Positions 34,951 through 44,080 of a stretch of DNA of 64,000 bases are shown here, piece by piece. The translations under genes were made by a program, and so were the position numbers. Location: the NCBI GenBank assembly GCA_015522785.1, contig WALP01000029.1:1-64000 (forward strand), in the 5' to 3' direction. The DNA comes from Candidatus Parvarchaeota archaeon (GTDB lineage Archaea > Nanobdellota > Nanobdellia > CSSed11-243R1). The notes under the pieces were generated by a model that made no database searches, was not told where the DNA came from, and was given only the letters and a program-made list of their open reading frames with translations. Positions within the stretch are counted from its first letter, which is position 1; each line of letters opens with the position of its first letter.

Positions 34951-36792
34951 TTGGCCGACAAAAAATTTGATGATATTGCTGAGGAACTCGGAAGCCAAAT
35001 GAAGGCAGTTTCCGTAGCGGAATTCTTTAAGAAAAACAAACACCTACTTGGTTTTGACAGTCCAATCAAAGCCATGCTTATGGTAGTAAAAGAAGCAGTT
35101 GACAATTCTCTTGATGCAACAGAGGAATATGGTCATAACTACTACAAGAAAAATAAGAAATGGTATTTTCCAGAAATTTATGTTGATATAAAAAAAGAAG
35201 AATATGGATTAGTCATAATCCCAAAAGGGGATGACAGGCCGCTTGCGGATATAATAAAAACAGGCAAAAAATGGGAACTTATGCATTTCGGCAAAAAACT
35301 ACGTGCTTCAAAAGTCGACGGAAACAGAAAAACATACAATGTCGATGGCACAAAAGTCGAAGTAATTGAAGAGGGCTTGAAAAAGCCAAAAGTTTATGTT
35401 GAAAATGAAAGAGCGGATATAAAAGAAAGAACATTGAAGTACAGAGTAACAATAAGAGACAATGGCCCGGGAATAATAGAAAAAAATATCCCAAATGTTT
35501 TCGGAAAATTATTGTATGGTTCTAAATTTCATAGACTAAGGCAATCTCGCGGACAGCAGGGAATTGGTATTTCATCCGTTGTTCTTTACGCGCAGCAAAC
35601 AACTGGAATTCCCGCAAAAATAATATCAAAAACCGAAAAGGGAAAAGCAGTCCAAATGGAAATAACTATCGCGGACAATAACGAGCCTATAGTTCAAAAC
35701 AAAGAGTATGTAAATTTCTCACTTGAGCATGGAACTGAAATTTCTGTCGTGATTGAAGCAGATTACATATCAAGTGGTGAAAAATCAGTATATGAATTTT
35801 TAAGAAGAACATCAATCGTAAATCCACACGCGACAATAATATTCTCAGATCCAAATAAGAAAAAATATGTATTCAAGCGAACCGCAACATTCCTTCCACC
35901 AGAACCAAAAGAAATAAAACCCCATCCTTACGGGTTGGAATTTGGAAAGTTAAAAGATATGTTACTTGTAACATCCTCAAGGAATATACGCTCATTTTTG
36001 ATGAACGACTTGAGCAGAGTTAGTGGAGCAATTGCGGATTCAATTTTATCAAAGCTTGATATTGACCCATCCACAAAACCAAAAGAGCTTACAAGAAGAG
36101 AGATTGAAAAGTTGTTGAGGGCTCTTCAAAAAGCACCCCTAAAGAGACCGCCAACTGATTGCTTAAGCCCAATCGGCAAAGATGCATTAAAGAAAAGTAT
36201 AACTGAAGACACAAAGGCGGAATTCGTTGCGGTTGTCTCAAGAAAGCCAGCGGTTTACAAAGGGATTCCATTCCTTGTAGAAGCAGCAATAGCATATGGT
36301 GGGGAAATTAAAAATACTGGAACAGCCCAAAGGTTGAGATATGCAAATAAAATTCCCTTAGTTTATGACGCTGCAGGATGCGCTATAACAAAAGCAATTC
36401 AGGAAACAAGCTGGAAGCAATACAAGGTTGAAAATGTGGCATCAAATGGATTACCAAGCGGACCATATATTATAATTGTTCACATAGCAAGCGTATGGGT
36501 TCCATACACTTCAGAAGGAAAATCTGCCATTGCGGGATATCCAGCTATAATTAAAGAAATGAAACTCGCACTCCAGGAGTGTGGTAGGAAACTTAAAGGA
36601 TATCTCAGCGCCAAGTATAGAGAAAAAAGAAGTGCACAAAGAAGGAGCTTATTTGAAATTTATGTTCCTGAATTGGCATATAGCTTATCAAAGATAACAG
36701 ATGTTAAAGAAAAAGAAATAATTGATGGACTCAAAAAAGTGCTAAACAAAGGAAAAGCTGATAGTGAGGTAGATAAAGATGCCAAAGAATAA
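34951..36792 (+). CDS. top6B: DNA topoisomerase VI subunit B
   Basis: The 613-residue GHKL ATPase subunit relaxes DNA together with top6A. The Bergerat motifs are complete: KEAVDNSLDATEE (motif I), IRDNGPGI (II) and RGQQGIGISSVVLYA (III). The transducer region has the Lys switch loop later (the region around PPTDCLSPIG). The TTG start at 34951 overlaps nothing but follows the KH gene by four bases. The last codons overlap the top6A start by 14 bases. Confidence 0.97.
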   Translation: MADKKFDDIAEELGSQMKAVSVAEFFKKNKHLLGFDSPIKAMLMVVKEAVDNSLDATEEYGHNYYKKNKKWYFPEIYVDIKKEEYGLVIIPKGDDRPLADIIKTGKKWELMHFGKKLRASKVDGNRKTYNVDGTKVEVIEEGLKKPKVYVENERADIKERTLKYRVTIRDNGPGIIEKNIPNVFGKLLYGSKFHRLRQSRGQQGIGISSVVLYAQQTTGIPAKIISKTEKGKAVQMEITIADNNEPIVQNKEYVNFSLEHGTEISVVIEADYISSGEKSVYEFLRRTSIVNPHATIIFSDPNKKKYVFKRTATFLPPEPKEIKPHPYGLEFGKLKDMLLVTSSRNIRSFLMNDLSRVSGAIADSILSKLDIDPSTKPKELTRREIEKLLRALQKAPLKRPPTDCLSPIGKDALKKSITEDTKAEFVAVVSRKPAVYKGIPFLVEAAIAYGGEIKNTGTAQRLRYANKIPLVYDAAGCAITKAIQETSWKQYKVENVASNGLPSGPYIIIVHIASVWVPYTSEGKSAIAGYPAIIKEMKLALQECGRKLKGYLSAKYREKRSAQRRSLFEIYVPELAYSLSKITDVKEKEIIDGLKKVLNKGKADSEVDKDAKE

Positions 36793-37867
36793 TAAGGAAA
36801 TAATCAAAAAAATAGAACTTCTTGGCAAACAGATATTAAAAGAAATAAAATCCGGTGAAAATCCATTCTTAGATATTCCTATCCGTTCACTTTCAAACGT
36901 GTATTACAATCCAAAAACAAAAATGATTGAACTCGGGCTTTCAAAGTCAAAGAGATATTTCTTCAACGTGGCACACATAAGAAAATTCGTGCAGACAATC
37001 GAAGCGGCAGCTACAGTAACAGAACTGCTAAAAGTTGACAAGCACCTAAGTTTAAGACAGGTGTTCTACGCAATGAGACGTACAATCAAAGGAACAAATA
37101 TTGATGTAGTTGATGAACAAACAGAAAGCAACCAGGCAATTGAAGACTTAGAGCTTTTGACAGGATTTGCTAGAGAAGAATTACACATAAACGCAAAGAA
37201 AAGTGGAGCAGCAGCCGGAAAAATAGTAATCAAAGATAGAGGCGACATTATTGACTTGTCGAAGATGGGAAGCGGTGGATGGGCAATCCCATCAAATACC
37301 GAAGATGTAGAATTCAAAAAAGTCGATGCAAAATTTGTTTTATACATGGAAAAAGATGCCATGTGGGAAAGACTAAACGAAGATAAGTTCTGGGAAAAAA
37401 ACAACTGTGTAATCATCGCATCACAGGGACAGGCAACCCGTGGTATCAGAAGGCTTTTGAGAAGACTGAGTGATGAGTACAAACTTCCAATTTTGGTATT
37501 GACTGACTTTGACCCATGGGGATTCTACATCTTTTCAGTATTGAAGTATGGCTCAATCGCCTTAGCCAACTTTTCAAACAAACTCGCAATTACAAATGCC
37601 AAGTTTTTAGGTATGAGAGCAGAAGACATAAAAAAATATGGGTTAGAAAGGCAAATAATCAAATTCAAAGATGTCGATAAGAAAAGGCTCGAGCAAATAA
37701 AAAACTATGAGTGGTTCAAGGAAAATAAGGAATGGCAAAAACAATTCAAGAGGATGAAGGACATGAAAGGTAAGGTTGAACTTGATGCGCTAGTAACTAG
37801 AGGTATAAGCTTCGTTTCAGAAAAATACTTGCCTGAAAAAATTAAAAATAAGGATTGGATAGAGTAG
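36779..37867 (+). CDS. top6A: DNA topoisomerase VI subunit A (Spo11 homologue)
   Basis: The 362-residue product is the DNA-cleaving subunit. The catalytic Tyr lies in SLRQVFYAMRRTIKGT, and the Toprim metal site is VLYMEKDAMWERL with LTDFDPWGFYIF. YYNPKTKMIELG is at the N-terminus. It makes a transient double-strand break through which another DNA duplex passes. It overlaps top6B and ends the rio1-KH-top6B-top6A operon. Confidence 0.97.
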   Translation: MPKNNKEIIKKIELLGKQILKEIKSGENPFLDIPIRSLSNVYYNPKTKMIELGLSKSKRYFFNVAHIRKFVQTIEAAATVTELLKVDKHLSLRQVFYAMRRTIKGTNIDVVDEQTESNQAIEDLELLTGFAREELHINAKKSGAAAGKIVIKDRGDIIDLSKMGSGGWAIPSNTEDVEFKKVDAKFVLYMEKDAMWERLNEDKFWEKNNCVIIASQGQATRGIRRLLRRLSDEYKLPILVLTDFDPWGFYIFSVLKYGSIALANFSNKLAITNAKFLGMRAEDIKKYGLERQIIKFKDVDKKRLEQIKNYEWFKENKEWQKQFKRMKDMKGKVELDALVTRGISFVSEKYLPEKIKNKDWIE

Positions 37868-37903
37868 GCAAAAACTTTTATTTTAATATCCATTTAGACT
37901 TTT

Positions 37904-37990
37904 ATGGAACTTTGGCTTTTTGGGACAGTAATTACAATTATTATAATCATATTTACATATCTTTTCCTAAAAAAGAGAAAAAGACACTAG
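37904..37990 (+). CDS. Possible 28-residue single-pass membrane peptide
   Basis: An ATG reading frame after top6A encodes MELWLFGTVITIIIIIFTYL followed by FLKKRKRH, a hydrophobic helix with a basic end. A TATA-like TTTTATTTTAATA lies about 25 bases upstream. The size and topology fit a small membrane peptide, but there is no homology or ribosome binding site to prove it. Confidence 0.35.
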   Translation: MELWLFGTVITIIIIIFTYLFLKKRKRH

Positions 37991-38005
37991 CAGCAAGGAT
38001 ATATA

Positions 38006-38119
38006 ATGCTTGGCACTTCAAAAAGCAAATCCTCTTCTAGAAATGATTATCCTATAAATAATCCTCCAGAAGAAAAAGGTGAGGAAGATATAATAATACC
38101 CCCAGGGATGTTTGACTAA
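38006..38119 (+). CDS. Possible 37-residue hydrophilic peptide
   Basis: An ATG frame encodes MLGTSKSKSSSRNDYPINNP and ends in EEDIIIPPGMFD. It has no cysteine, membrane helix or known motif. It follows the tiny membrane peptide by 15 bases and precedes the paired two-helix membrane proteins by 34. The C-terminal EEDIIIPPGMF is the kind of short linear motif that binds another protein, but this is speculation. Confidence 0.35.
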   Translation: MLGTSKSKSSSRNDYPINNPPEEKGEEDIIIPPGMFD

Positions 38120-38153
38120 AAAGTTTATTAATGATTACTCTTTTAGAAAGCAT

Positions 38154-38366
38154 ATGACAAGTACAAGAGGAGTTATAATTGGGATTTTAATTATGATATT
38201 AGGAATATTTGTGATATACACATTTACATCTCCAGACTTTTTGTTCTCTATCGGGATGGATATCAAAACATATAATGCCATAAATGAGCAGTGGGGTATG
38301 TGGGGCCCAGCAGTAGGAATTGCAATAATAATCGCAGGATTAGTTGCAATGGGTAAGGTGGAATAA
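38154..38366 (+). CDS. Small two-helix membrane protein, first of a pair
   Basis: The ATG at 38154 lies about 25 bases below AAGTTTATTAATGA. The 70-residue product has two hydrophobic helices (GVIIGILIMILGIFVIYTF and AVGIAIIIAGLVAMG) joined by a loop with MDIKTYNAINEQWGM. Its stop overlaps the next start (TAATG). Both proteins of the pair have 70 residues and two helices, which suggests a heterodimeric membrane complex or an ancestral duplication. No function is known. Confidence 0.6.
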   Translation: MTSTRGVIIGILIMILGIFVIYTFTSPDFLFSIGMDIKTYNAINEQWGMWGPAVGIAIIIAGLVAMGKVE

Positions 38367-38578
38367 TGGGAATGGGAAAAATATTCTTTGGTGTCGCAGT
38401 CATTGTAATAGGAATTGTTATTTGGGCATCGCTTTTCAGCGGCATGTTGAATGTATTTATTGAGTCTCCGCAAGAGAGATATGATTTCAGGCAAGATTTG
38501 GAGAGTTTTCAAACTATCTACTTCCTAATTATTATCATGACAGGAATAGGATTAATTATGTGGGGAGCACAGACATAA
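38366..38578 (+). CDS. Small two-helix membrane protein, second of a pair
   Basis: The 70-residue product starts MGMGKIFFGVAVIVIGIVIW and ends FLIIIMTGIGLIMWGAQT. The two helices flank a charged loop (ESPQERYDFRQDLESFQ). The start codon overlaps the preceding stop by one base (TAATG), so the two proteins are translated together. It ends two bases before the TATA-like box of tRNA-Ile. Confidence 0.6.
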   Translation: MGMGKIFFGVAVIVIGIVIWASLFSGMLNVFIESPQERYDFRQDLESFQTIYFLIIIMTGIGLIMWGAQT

Positions 38579-38579
38579 A

Positions 38580-38589
38580 CTTTTAAAAG
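38580..38589 (+). promoter_or_regulatory. TATA-like box of tRNA-Ile
   Basis: CTTTTAAAAG lies 26-35 bases before the 5' end of the tRNA. Similar boxes stand at the same distance before tRNA-Glu (40036-40044), tRNA-Leu (40477-40485) and tRNA-Ala (45167-45176), so all four have their own promoter. Confidence 0.55.
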
Positions 38590-38628
38590 GATTCTCTTTT
38601 TCTATTTCATTATTGGCCCGGTAGCTTA

Positions 38629-38681
38629 ACAAGCACCCTTCTTAAAAAGAAGCGTGCACGGAAGAAGTGGTGTTTGGGTGA
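38629..38681 (+). other. Intron in the D loop of tRNA-Ile
   Basis: This 53-base insertion begins ACAAGCACCC and ends GGTGTTTGGGTGA. AAGCACC can pair with GGTGTTT. It shares AAGCACCCTT and GCGTGCACGGAA with the T-loop intron of tRNA-Ala. Exact boundaries can shift by one base because of flanking A residues. Confidence 0.8.
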
Positions 38682-38708
38682 AGCCTGGTTGGAGCGCACG
38701 GCTGATAA

Positions 38709-38751
38709 CACCTTTCTTTGGAAAAGTTGTACCAAAGAAAAGTGAAAGAGA
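38709..38751 (+). other. Intron next to the anticodon of tRNA-Ile
   Basis: The 43-base insertion follows the complete anticodon loop, at the usual archaeal 37/38-type position. It contains CCTTTCTTTGG, GAAAAG and ACCAAAGAAAAG, the three-arm design seen in other introns here. Confidence 0.85.
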
Positions 38752-38805
38752 CCGTGAGGTCCTGAGTTCAAATCTCAGCCGGGCCATATTTTTTAGTGAT
38801 GTAAA

Positions 38806-40041
38806 ATGAAGATTGCAATATTCACAGATACATTTTCTCCACAGGTAAATGGTGTAGTCTCTGTAATAAAAGAACAGATAAAAGAACTAAAGAATAAAGG
38901 TGTAGAAGTTATAGTTTTTGCACCCTCAAAAAAAACACACATGGAATATTTTGAGGGGGTTAGGGTGTATTATTTTTCCGCTCGTGAAGTCAAAGTGTAT
39001 AGCGGATATTTACTTACTAAAGTTGAAAATGCAATAAAAATAAACGCAATTGTTGAAATGGAAAATCCCGATATATTTTATATCCATACACCATTCATAA
39101 TGGGATTGATGGGGTTAAGTTTGAGTAAAAAGTATTCAAAACCATCAGTTGGGGTGTTTCATACTCTTTTAAGTGAGTACACAGGACATCTAACAAATGG
39201 AAAAAACGAAAAACTTGTAAAAACAATCTTAAAAAAACCGACATGGGAATATATCGGGCTATTTTATAGAAGGGTTAAGGTAACAATTGCTCTTGGAAAA
39301 GAAATCGCCAAAAGACTGAAGAAAGAGGGCAATATTAAAAATATCAAGATAATCCCAAATGGGATTGATATCTCCAGACTTCAAAAAACAAAAACGAAGG
39401 ATATCCGCAAGAGATATAAAATTCCAAAAGGTGCAATGTTATTCTTCTTTTTAGGGAGAGTTAGCCTTGAGAAAAGAATAAATATATTAATTAACGCGTT
39501 CAATGATGCCAGCAAAGAAAAGAATATTTACTTAATCATTGGAGGTACAGGACCTCAGCTACAAAAATACAAACAATTATCTAAAGAAAATGACAGAATA
39601 ATATTCACAGGATTTATTCCAGACAATGAATTAGCATCTTACTACAATTCTGCTGATGTATTTATATCAGCATCTGATACCGAAGTGTGTCCAATAACAT
39701 TTTTAGAAGCTATGGCATTTAAATGTGCTTTAATCGGTGCGGATAAGATGGGTTCAAAAGATATTATCCGCAATGGTGTGAATGGACTCACTTTTAAATC
39801 AGGGAATACTAAAAGTTTATCATCAATAATTAAAAAAATATCAAGCAACAAAAAAGATATTAAAAGAATGAAAGAAAAATCATTCTCCATCCTAAAAAGA
39901 TATTACTCAATTGATAAAATTACAGATGAATACATTTCAATTTTCAAGAGATTATTAAACAAAAAAATCGAAAAAAATCACATTACCCATTTACTTGATT
40001 TTTGGCCAAAACTAAAGAAAGTTATACAAAGAAAGATTTAA
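38806..40041 (+). CDS. GT4-family glycosyltransferase
   Basis: The 411-residue product is a retaining GT-B glycosyltransferase. The N-terminal acceptor domain begins MKIAIFTDTFSPQVNGVVSV, with DIFYIHTPFIMGLMGLSL. The C-terminal donor domain has NGIDISRLQK, FFLGRVSLEKRINILINAF and the EX7E-type region SDTEVCPITFLEAMAFKC. These are features of the diacylglycerol or phosphatidylinositol glycosyltransferase-like group. It probably makes glycolipids or surface glycans. It reads from GTGATG sites just after tRNA-Ile and ends shortly before tRNA-Glu. Confidence 0.9.
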   Translation: MKIAIFTDTFSPQVNGVVSVIKEQIKELKNKGVEVIVFAPSKKTHMEYFEGVRVYYFSAREVKVYSGYLLTKVENAIKINAIVEMENPDIFYIHTPFIMGLMGLSLSKKYSKPSVGVFHTLLSEYTGHLTNGKNEKLVKTILKKPTWEYIGLFYRRVKVTIALGKEIAKRLKKEGNIKNIKIIPNGIDISRLQKTKTKDIRKRYKIPKGAMLFFFLGRVSLEKRINILINAFNDASKEKNIYLIIGGTGPQLQKYKQLSKENDRIIFTGFIPDNELASYYNSADVFISASDTEVCPITFLEAMAFKCALIGADKMGSKDIIRNGVNGLTFKSGNTKSLSSIIKKISSNKKDIKRMKEKSFSILKRYYSIDKITDEYISIFKRLLNKKIEKNHITHLLDFWPKLKKVIQRKI

Positions 40042-40083
40042 AAGAGGCTATCCCCACGTTTTTATTATGCTCCGATAGTCTAG

Positions 40084-40133
40084 AGACCTTTTCTTTTGGA
40101 AAGAAAAGTTCTACCAAAAGAAAACTCGGACAT
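40084..40133 (+). other. Intron in the D loop of tRNA-Glu
   Basis: The 50-base insertion reads AGACCTTTTCTTTTGG, AAAGAAAAG, then TTCTACCAAAAGAAAACT. The first arm can pair with either later purine arm. It is the clearest copy of the shared element. Confidence 0.85.
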
Positions 40134-40159
40134 TCCGGTCAAGGATGTCGGCCTTTCGA

Positions 40160-40207
40160 ACGACCTTTCTTTGAAAGAAAGCTCGACCAAAGAAGGGCGT
40201 ATAGAAA
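40160..40207 (+). other. Intron next to the anticodon of tRNA-Glu
   Basis: The 48-base insertion reads ACGACCTTTCTTTG, AAAGAAAG, CTCGACCAAAGAAGGG and ends GTATAGAAA. It has the same arm order as the D-loop intron of this tRNA. Confidence 0.85.
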
Positions 40208-40309
40208 GCCGATGACCCGGGTTCGAATCCCGGTCGGAGCATTTTTCAAAAACATTTTAAATGTTGTGCTTGTTGAAAAACAAGATATACTAACTAAAAA
40301 AGTGAAAAC

Positions 40310-40426
40310 ATGAAGAGAAGTTCAAGAACTTGGAAAAAGAAAAGGCAATGTCGCTGGAAGACAAGAAAAAAAAGGATTAAAGAAAGAAAGAGAAAGAGAA
40401 AGCAAGAAAAAGCCAGAGCTAAGTAG
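40310..40426 (+). CDS. rpl41e: Ribosomal protein eL41
   Basis: A 38-residue reading frame, MKRSSRTWKKKRQCRWK then a basic helix (RKKRIKERKRKRKQEKARAK), matches the archaeal eL41 pattern (M-K-R-x-x-R-x-W-K-K-K followed by RW). eL41 is a tiny, almost purely basic peptide that sits between the ribosomal subunits. It lies between tRNA-Glu and tRNA-Leu, followed by a perfect inverted repeat that may end its message. Confidence 0.85.
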   Translation: MKRSSRTWKKKRQCRWKTRKKRIKERKRKRKQEKARAK

Positions 40427-40445
40427 TGAAGATATTTCTTTAATT

Positions 40446-40467
40446 AATCTTTCTTTAAAGAAAGATT
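40446..40467. terminator. Perfect inverted repeat after eL41
   Basis: AATCTTTCTTT is followed directly by its complement AAAGAAAGATT. It could form a hairpin and end the eL41 transcript. It also resembles the first two arms of the shared intron element, without the third. Confidence 0.4.
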
Positions 40468-40526
40468 ATTTCAAAACTTTTAAAAATACCCCTAAAATTA
40501 GTTAGTCTTATGCGGGGGTACCCAAG

Positions 40527-40563
40527 AAACCTTCCACTCTTTTAGAGGAGAAGGGATGGGAAT
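40527..40563 (+). other. Intron in the D loop of tRNA-Leu
   Basis: A 37-base insertion between CCCAAG and CTGGTCC: AACCTTCCACTCTTTTAG, AGGAGAAGGGATGGGAAT. It is the shortest of the set, and its arms are the least regular. Confidence 0.75.
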
Positions 40564-40588
40564 CTGGTCCAAGGGGCAGGACTTAAGA

Positions 40589-40630
40589 AGCCCTTTTCGC
40601 GAAAAGCGCTTGCGGAAAAGGCTTTTGATA
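40589..40630 (+). other. Intron next to the anticodon of tRNA-Leu
   Basis: A 42-base insertion: AGCCCTTTTCGC, GAAAAGCGCTT, GCGGAAAAGGCTTTTGATA. CCTTTTCGC can pair with GCGGAAAAGG or with the nearer GAAAAG. It resembles the intron in the 16S gene, which also has a CTTTTC/GCGGAAAAG-type pattern. Confidence 0.8.
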
Positions 40631-40660
40631 TCCTGTGACTTAGTGTCCGCGAGGGTTCAA

Positions 40661-40725
40661 AAGCACTTTCTCTCTTTGAAAAGAGAGAACCTGCGCTAAG
40701 AGAGAAACTTAGCGAGTGTTTGAAA
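40661..40725 (+). other. Intron in the T loop of tRNA-Leu
   Basis: A 65-base insertion in the T loop (TTCAA before, GT after). It starts AAGCAC and ends GTGTTTGAAA, which can pair with each other. The T-loop intron of tRNA-Ala has the same ends. Confidence 0.8.
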
Positions 40726-40760
40726 GTCCCTTCCCCCGCATTTCATAATCTGGTGAACAC

Positions 40761-41471
40761 ATGGTAAATATCTCAGTAATAATCCCAACGATAAATGAAG
40801 AAAAATATATCGGAATAACATTGGGCGCATTAAAAAAGCAGTTAAGCAAAGGTGATGAAATAATAATAATTGATTCTAACAGCACAGACAAAACAATAGC
40901 CATAGCCAAGAAGTTTAATGCAAAAGTGTTAAATTTACCACGTAGAGGAATAGGTCCAACAAAAACATACGGTGCCAAACAAGCTAAAAATAAAATAGTT
41001 GCAATGTTGGATGCTGATGGAATTCCTCATGAAAATTGGGTCAAGTATATTAAACATTCTTTTGAAAACAACGATTATGATGCAGTTGCCGGATTAGACA
41101 TATATACTGGAAAGACAATATTTCACAAATTCTTATACAATTTGTTCTCAAGAATAGTATGGGTAATTGCAAAAGCGGGGTATTACATATTACAAATACC
41201 TTGGATGCCCGTTAACAACATAGCAATAAAAAAAGATATTCTCTTAAAATACGGCGGGTGGAAAAATGTTGTATGTGAAGATTTGGACTTCGCAAAGCGG
41301 GCCAGAGGAATAAAAGTTAAATACAACATTAAGATGAGAGTAACATTATCAGACAGGCGCTTTCGAAATGAGGGATTTATAAAAACGATTATCCTTTGGG
41401 GAATTAGCGATTTAAAAATATTATTCAGTAAAAAAAGAAATTTATCCACCGACTATAAAGTAACCAGATGA
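40761..41471 (+). CDS. GT2-family glycosyltransferase
   Basis: The 236-residue GT-A enzyme begins VNISVIIPTINEEKYIGITL and has the metal-binding DAD-like acidic site MLDADGIPHENWV. It transfers sugars to glycolipids or polyprenols. A short hydrophobic segment (VWVIAKAGYYILQIPWM) near residue 140 could anchor it to the membrane. GGTGAACACATG precedes the start. Its 3' end is about 290 bases from the 16S gene. Confidence 0.88.
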   Translation: MVNISVIIPTINEEKYIGITLGALKKQLSKGDEIIIIDSNSTDKTIAIAKKFNAKVLNLPRRGIGPTKTYGAKQAKNKIVAMLDADGIPHENWVKYIKHSFENNDYDAVAGLDIYTGKTIFHKFLYNLFSRIVWVIAKAGYYILQIPWMPVNNIAIKKDILLKYGGWKNVVCEDLDFAKRARGIKVKYNIKMRVTLSDRRFRNEGFIKTIILWGISDLKILFSKKRNLSTDYKVTR

Positions 41472-41762
41472 TACCGACAGATTTATAAATAACTAAATTT
41501 CTCTAAACTTCTGTGACGATAAACGGGAGATAGATGATATAATCACTCTCCTAGTCTTTGTCAGAGATCCCTGGCCAAGACTCAGATGGACCTGATAAGG
41601 TTAAGAGTGAAGAGTCTTTTCCATTTCTGACAAAAAAAGACAAGTCACTGCTCTCGCCGGTGCATTGCGTGCTGGCACAAAGAGAGTGATGAGTAAGCGG
41701 TTATCCTGCTTATGATGTAGGAAGGTAACAAGTGAAATAGATTGTGCAACTAAAAAGCGACC
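41472..41762 (+). promoter_or_regulatory. 16S promoter and leader
   Basis: A TATA-like box, GATTTATAAATAAC, lies at 41480-41493. The leader of about 250 bases has no gene. It contains several hairpin-like segments, then GGAAGGTAACAA at 41720-41731 and ATAGATTGTGCAAC at 41737-41750, which pair with the 16S trailer. I looked for C/D box motifs (GTGATGAGT at about 41686) but found no matching D box. Confidence 0.55.
41720..41750 (+). other. 5' strand of the 16S processing stem
   Basis: GGAAGGTAACAA, AGTG and ATAGATTGTGCAA pair with TTGCGCAATCT, CACT and TTGTTGCCTTCC at 43350-43380. The stem flanks the 16S gene and would release the precursor, as in other archaea. Confidence 0.7.
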
Positions 41763-43312
<1,550 letters not shown>

Positions 43313-43349
43313 TATTATAAAGGTGGATGCAAGAAAACAATTCCTTGCA

Positions 43350-43380
43350 TTGCGCAATCTACCACTAGTTGTTGCCTTCC
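43350..43380 (+). other. 3' strand of the 16S processing stem
   Basis: TTGCGCAATCT, CACT and TTGTTGCCTTCC complement the leader strand at 41720-41750. The intervening trailer starts right after the anti-Shine-Dalgarno tail. Confidence 0.7.
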
Positions 43381-43386
43381 TACAAA

Positions 43387-43419
43387 CCTTCTTTAAAAAA
43401 GAAGCTTTACCAAAAGAAA
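43387..43419 (+). repeat. Intron-like element in the 16S trailer, copy A
   Basis: CCTTCTTT, AAAAAAGAAG and CTTTACCAAAAGAAA repeat the arm order and ACC junction of the tRNA introns. It lies outside the processing stem. Confidence 0.55.
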
Positions 43420-43450
43420 TTTCTTTAGAGAAATACTTTCTTTGATGCAA

Positions 43451-43488
43451 CTTTCTTAGAAAGGTGCTAAGAAGCTTTACCAAGAAAT
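43451..43488 (+). repeat. Intron-like element in the 16S trailer, copy B
   Basis: CTTTCTTAG, AAAGGTGCTAAGAAG and CTTTACCAAGAAA. The string AAGAAGCTTTACC occurs in almost the same form in copy A, so the two are related. Confidence 0.5.
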
Positions 43489-43554
43489 TCTAATACTTTT
43501 CATAGAAAAAAGTGATTAAATAAAATTTAAAAACTAGCGGGAGCTTTCTTGATT

Positions 43555-44079
43555 ATGCAATTCAAAAAAATTCTCGACAAGCTTGGATATGTGAAAGAGA
43601 AAACCAATTTGAAAGATTTCGCGCTTCTTTATGTGATTGTTTTAATTCCTGAAGTCATGCGCCACTTGGCGTATTACTTTGCCCAGCTAAAAACAAACAC
43701 AATTGGTTTCATAGCGAGCTACGAGACTCGCGCGATGTACTCCGCGCACTTTCCAGTCGCTGGTATTACTGAGGAATTCATAATTGGATTAATTTACATC
43801 CCGCTTTGGTTCAAGTTCAAAAAGCTTAAATTTTTAACATACGCGTGGATTGCGGACGTCGCATTTGATTTTCTCAGCGTTATGTCTTTCATCTTAATCG
43901 GCGCAACACCTTTGCAGATGCTCGGACTTTCGTCAAAAGTGAGGTTCCTTTTGAGAGAAGTAATATTCTTCTATGTAATTACGGGACCACTCTTGATGAA
44001 GTGGAAAATTGATGTGAAAAAATTCGCAATTGGAACTGCAATCTTTGGGGTTATAACAATTTTACTTTGTATCATCTAA
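43555..44079 (+). CDS. Multi-helix membrane protein
   Basis: The 174-residue protein has about five hydrophobic segments (FALLYVIVLIPEVMRHLAYYF, GITEEFIIGLIYIPLWF, FLSVMSFILIGATPLQML, VIFFYVITGPLLM, AIFGVITILLCII). No motif suggests a function. The ATG at 43555 is preceded by weak ribosome binding signals; a TTG six bases earlier is possible. It is tail-to-tail with the HD hydrolase gene, one base away. Confidence 0.6.
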   Translation: MQFKKILDKLGYVKEKTNLKDFALLYVIVLIPEVMRHLAYYFAQLKTNTIGFIASYETRAMYSAHFPVAGITEEFIIGLIYIPLWFKFKKLKFLTYAWIADVAFDFLSVMSFILIGATPLQMLGLSSKVRFLLREVIFFYVITGPLLMKWKIDVKKFAIGTAIFGVITILLCII

Positions 44080-44080
44080 T

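Larger units (their letters stand above)
38615..38786 (+). tRNA. tRNA-Ile(GAT) with two introns
   Basis: The acceptor arm GGCCCGG pairs with CCGGGCC, discriminator A. The anticodon loop CTGATAA reads GAT (38704-38706) between CACGG and CCGTG, and the T arm is CTGAG-TTCAAAT-CTCAG. Two insertions interrupt the gene: 38629-38681 in the D loop and 38709-38751 next to the anticodon. Without them a 76-base standard tRNA remains. CCA is not encoded. Identification rests on perfect pairing of all four stems. Confidence 0.93.
40069..40241 (+). tRNA. tRNA-Glu(TTC) with two introns
   Basis: The acceptor arm GCTCCGA pairs with TCGGAGC, discriminator A. The anticodon loop CTTTCGA (TTC at 40155-40157) lies between TCGGC and GCCGA, and the T arm is CCCGG-GTTCGAAT-CCGGG-like CCCGGGTTCGAATCCCGG. 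Insertions occupy 40084-40133 in the D loop and 40160-40207 next to the anticodon. Removing both leaves 75 bases with a standard Glu D arm. CCA is not encoded. An open frame covering this gene on the + strand is not a protein gene. Confidence 0.93.
40512..40740 (+). tRNA. tRNA-Leu(TAA) with three introns
   Basis: The acceptor arm GCGGGGG pairs with CCCCCGC, discriminator A. Anticodon loop CTTAAGA (TAA at 40584-40586) sits between CAGGA and TCCTG. A long variable arm (TGACTTAGTGTCCGC) marks a type II tRNA. Insertions are at 40527-40563 (D loop), 40589-40630 (anticodon) and 40661-40725 (T loop). Spliced length is 85 bases, normal for tRNA-Leu. An intron in the T loop is rare. CCA is not encoded. 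Confidence 0.92.

Noticed and set aside
40002-40313. A 103-residue frame on the + strand
   Set aside because: It covers tRNA-Glu with its introns and has no homology.
41680-41730. A C/D box guide RNA in the 16S leader
   Set aside because: GTGATGAGT resembles a C box, but no D box with proper spacing follows.
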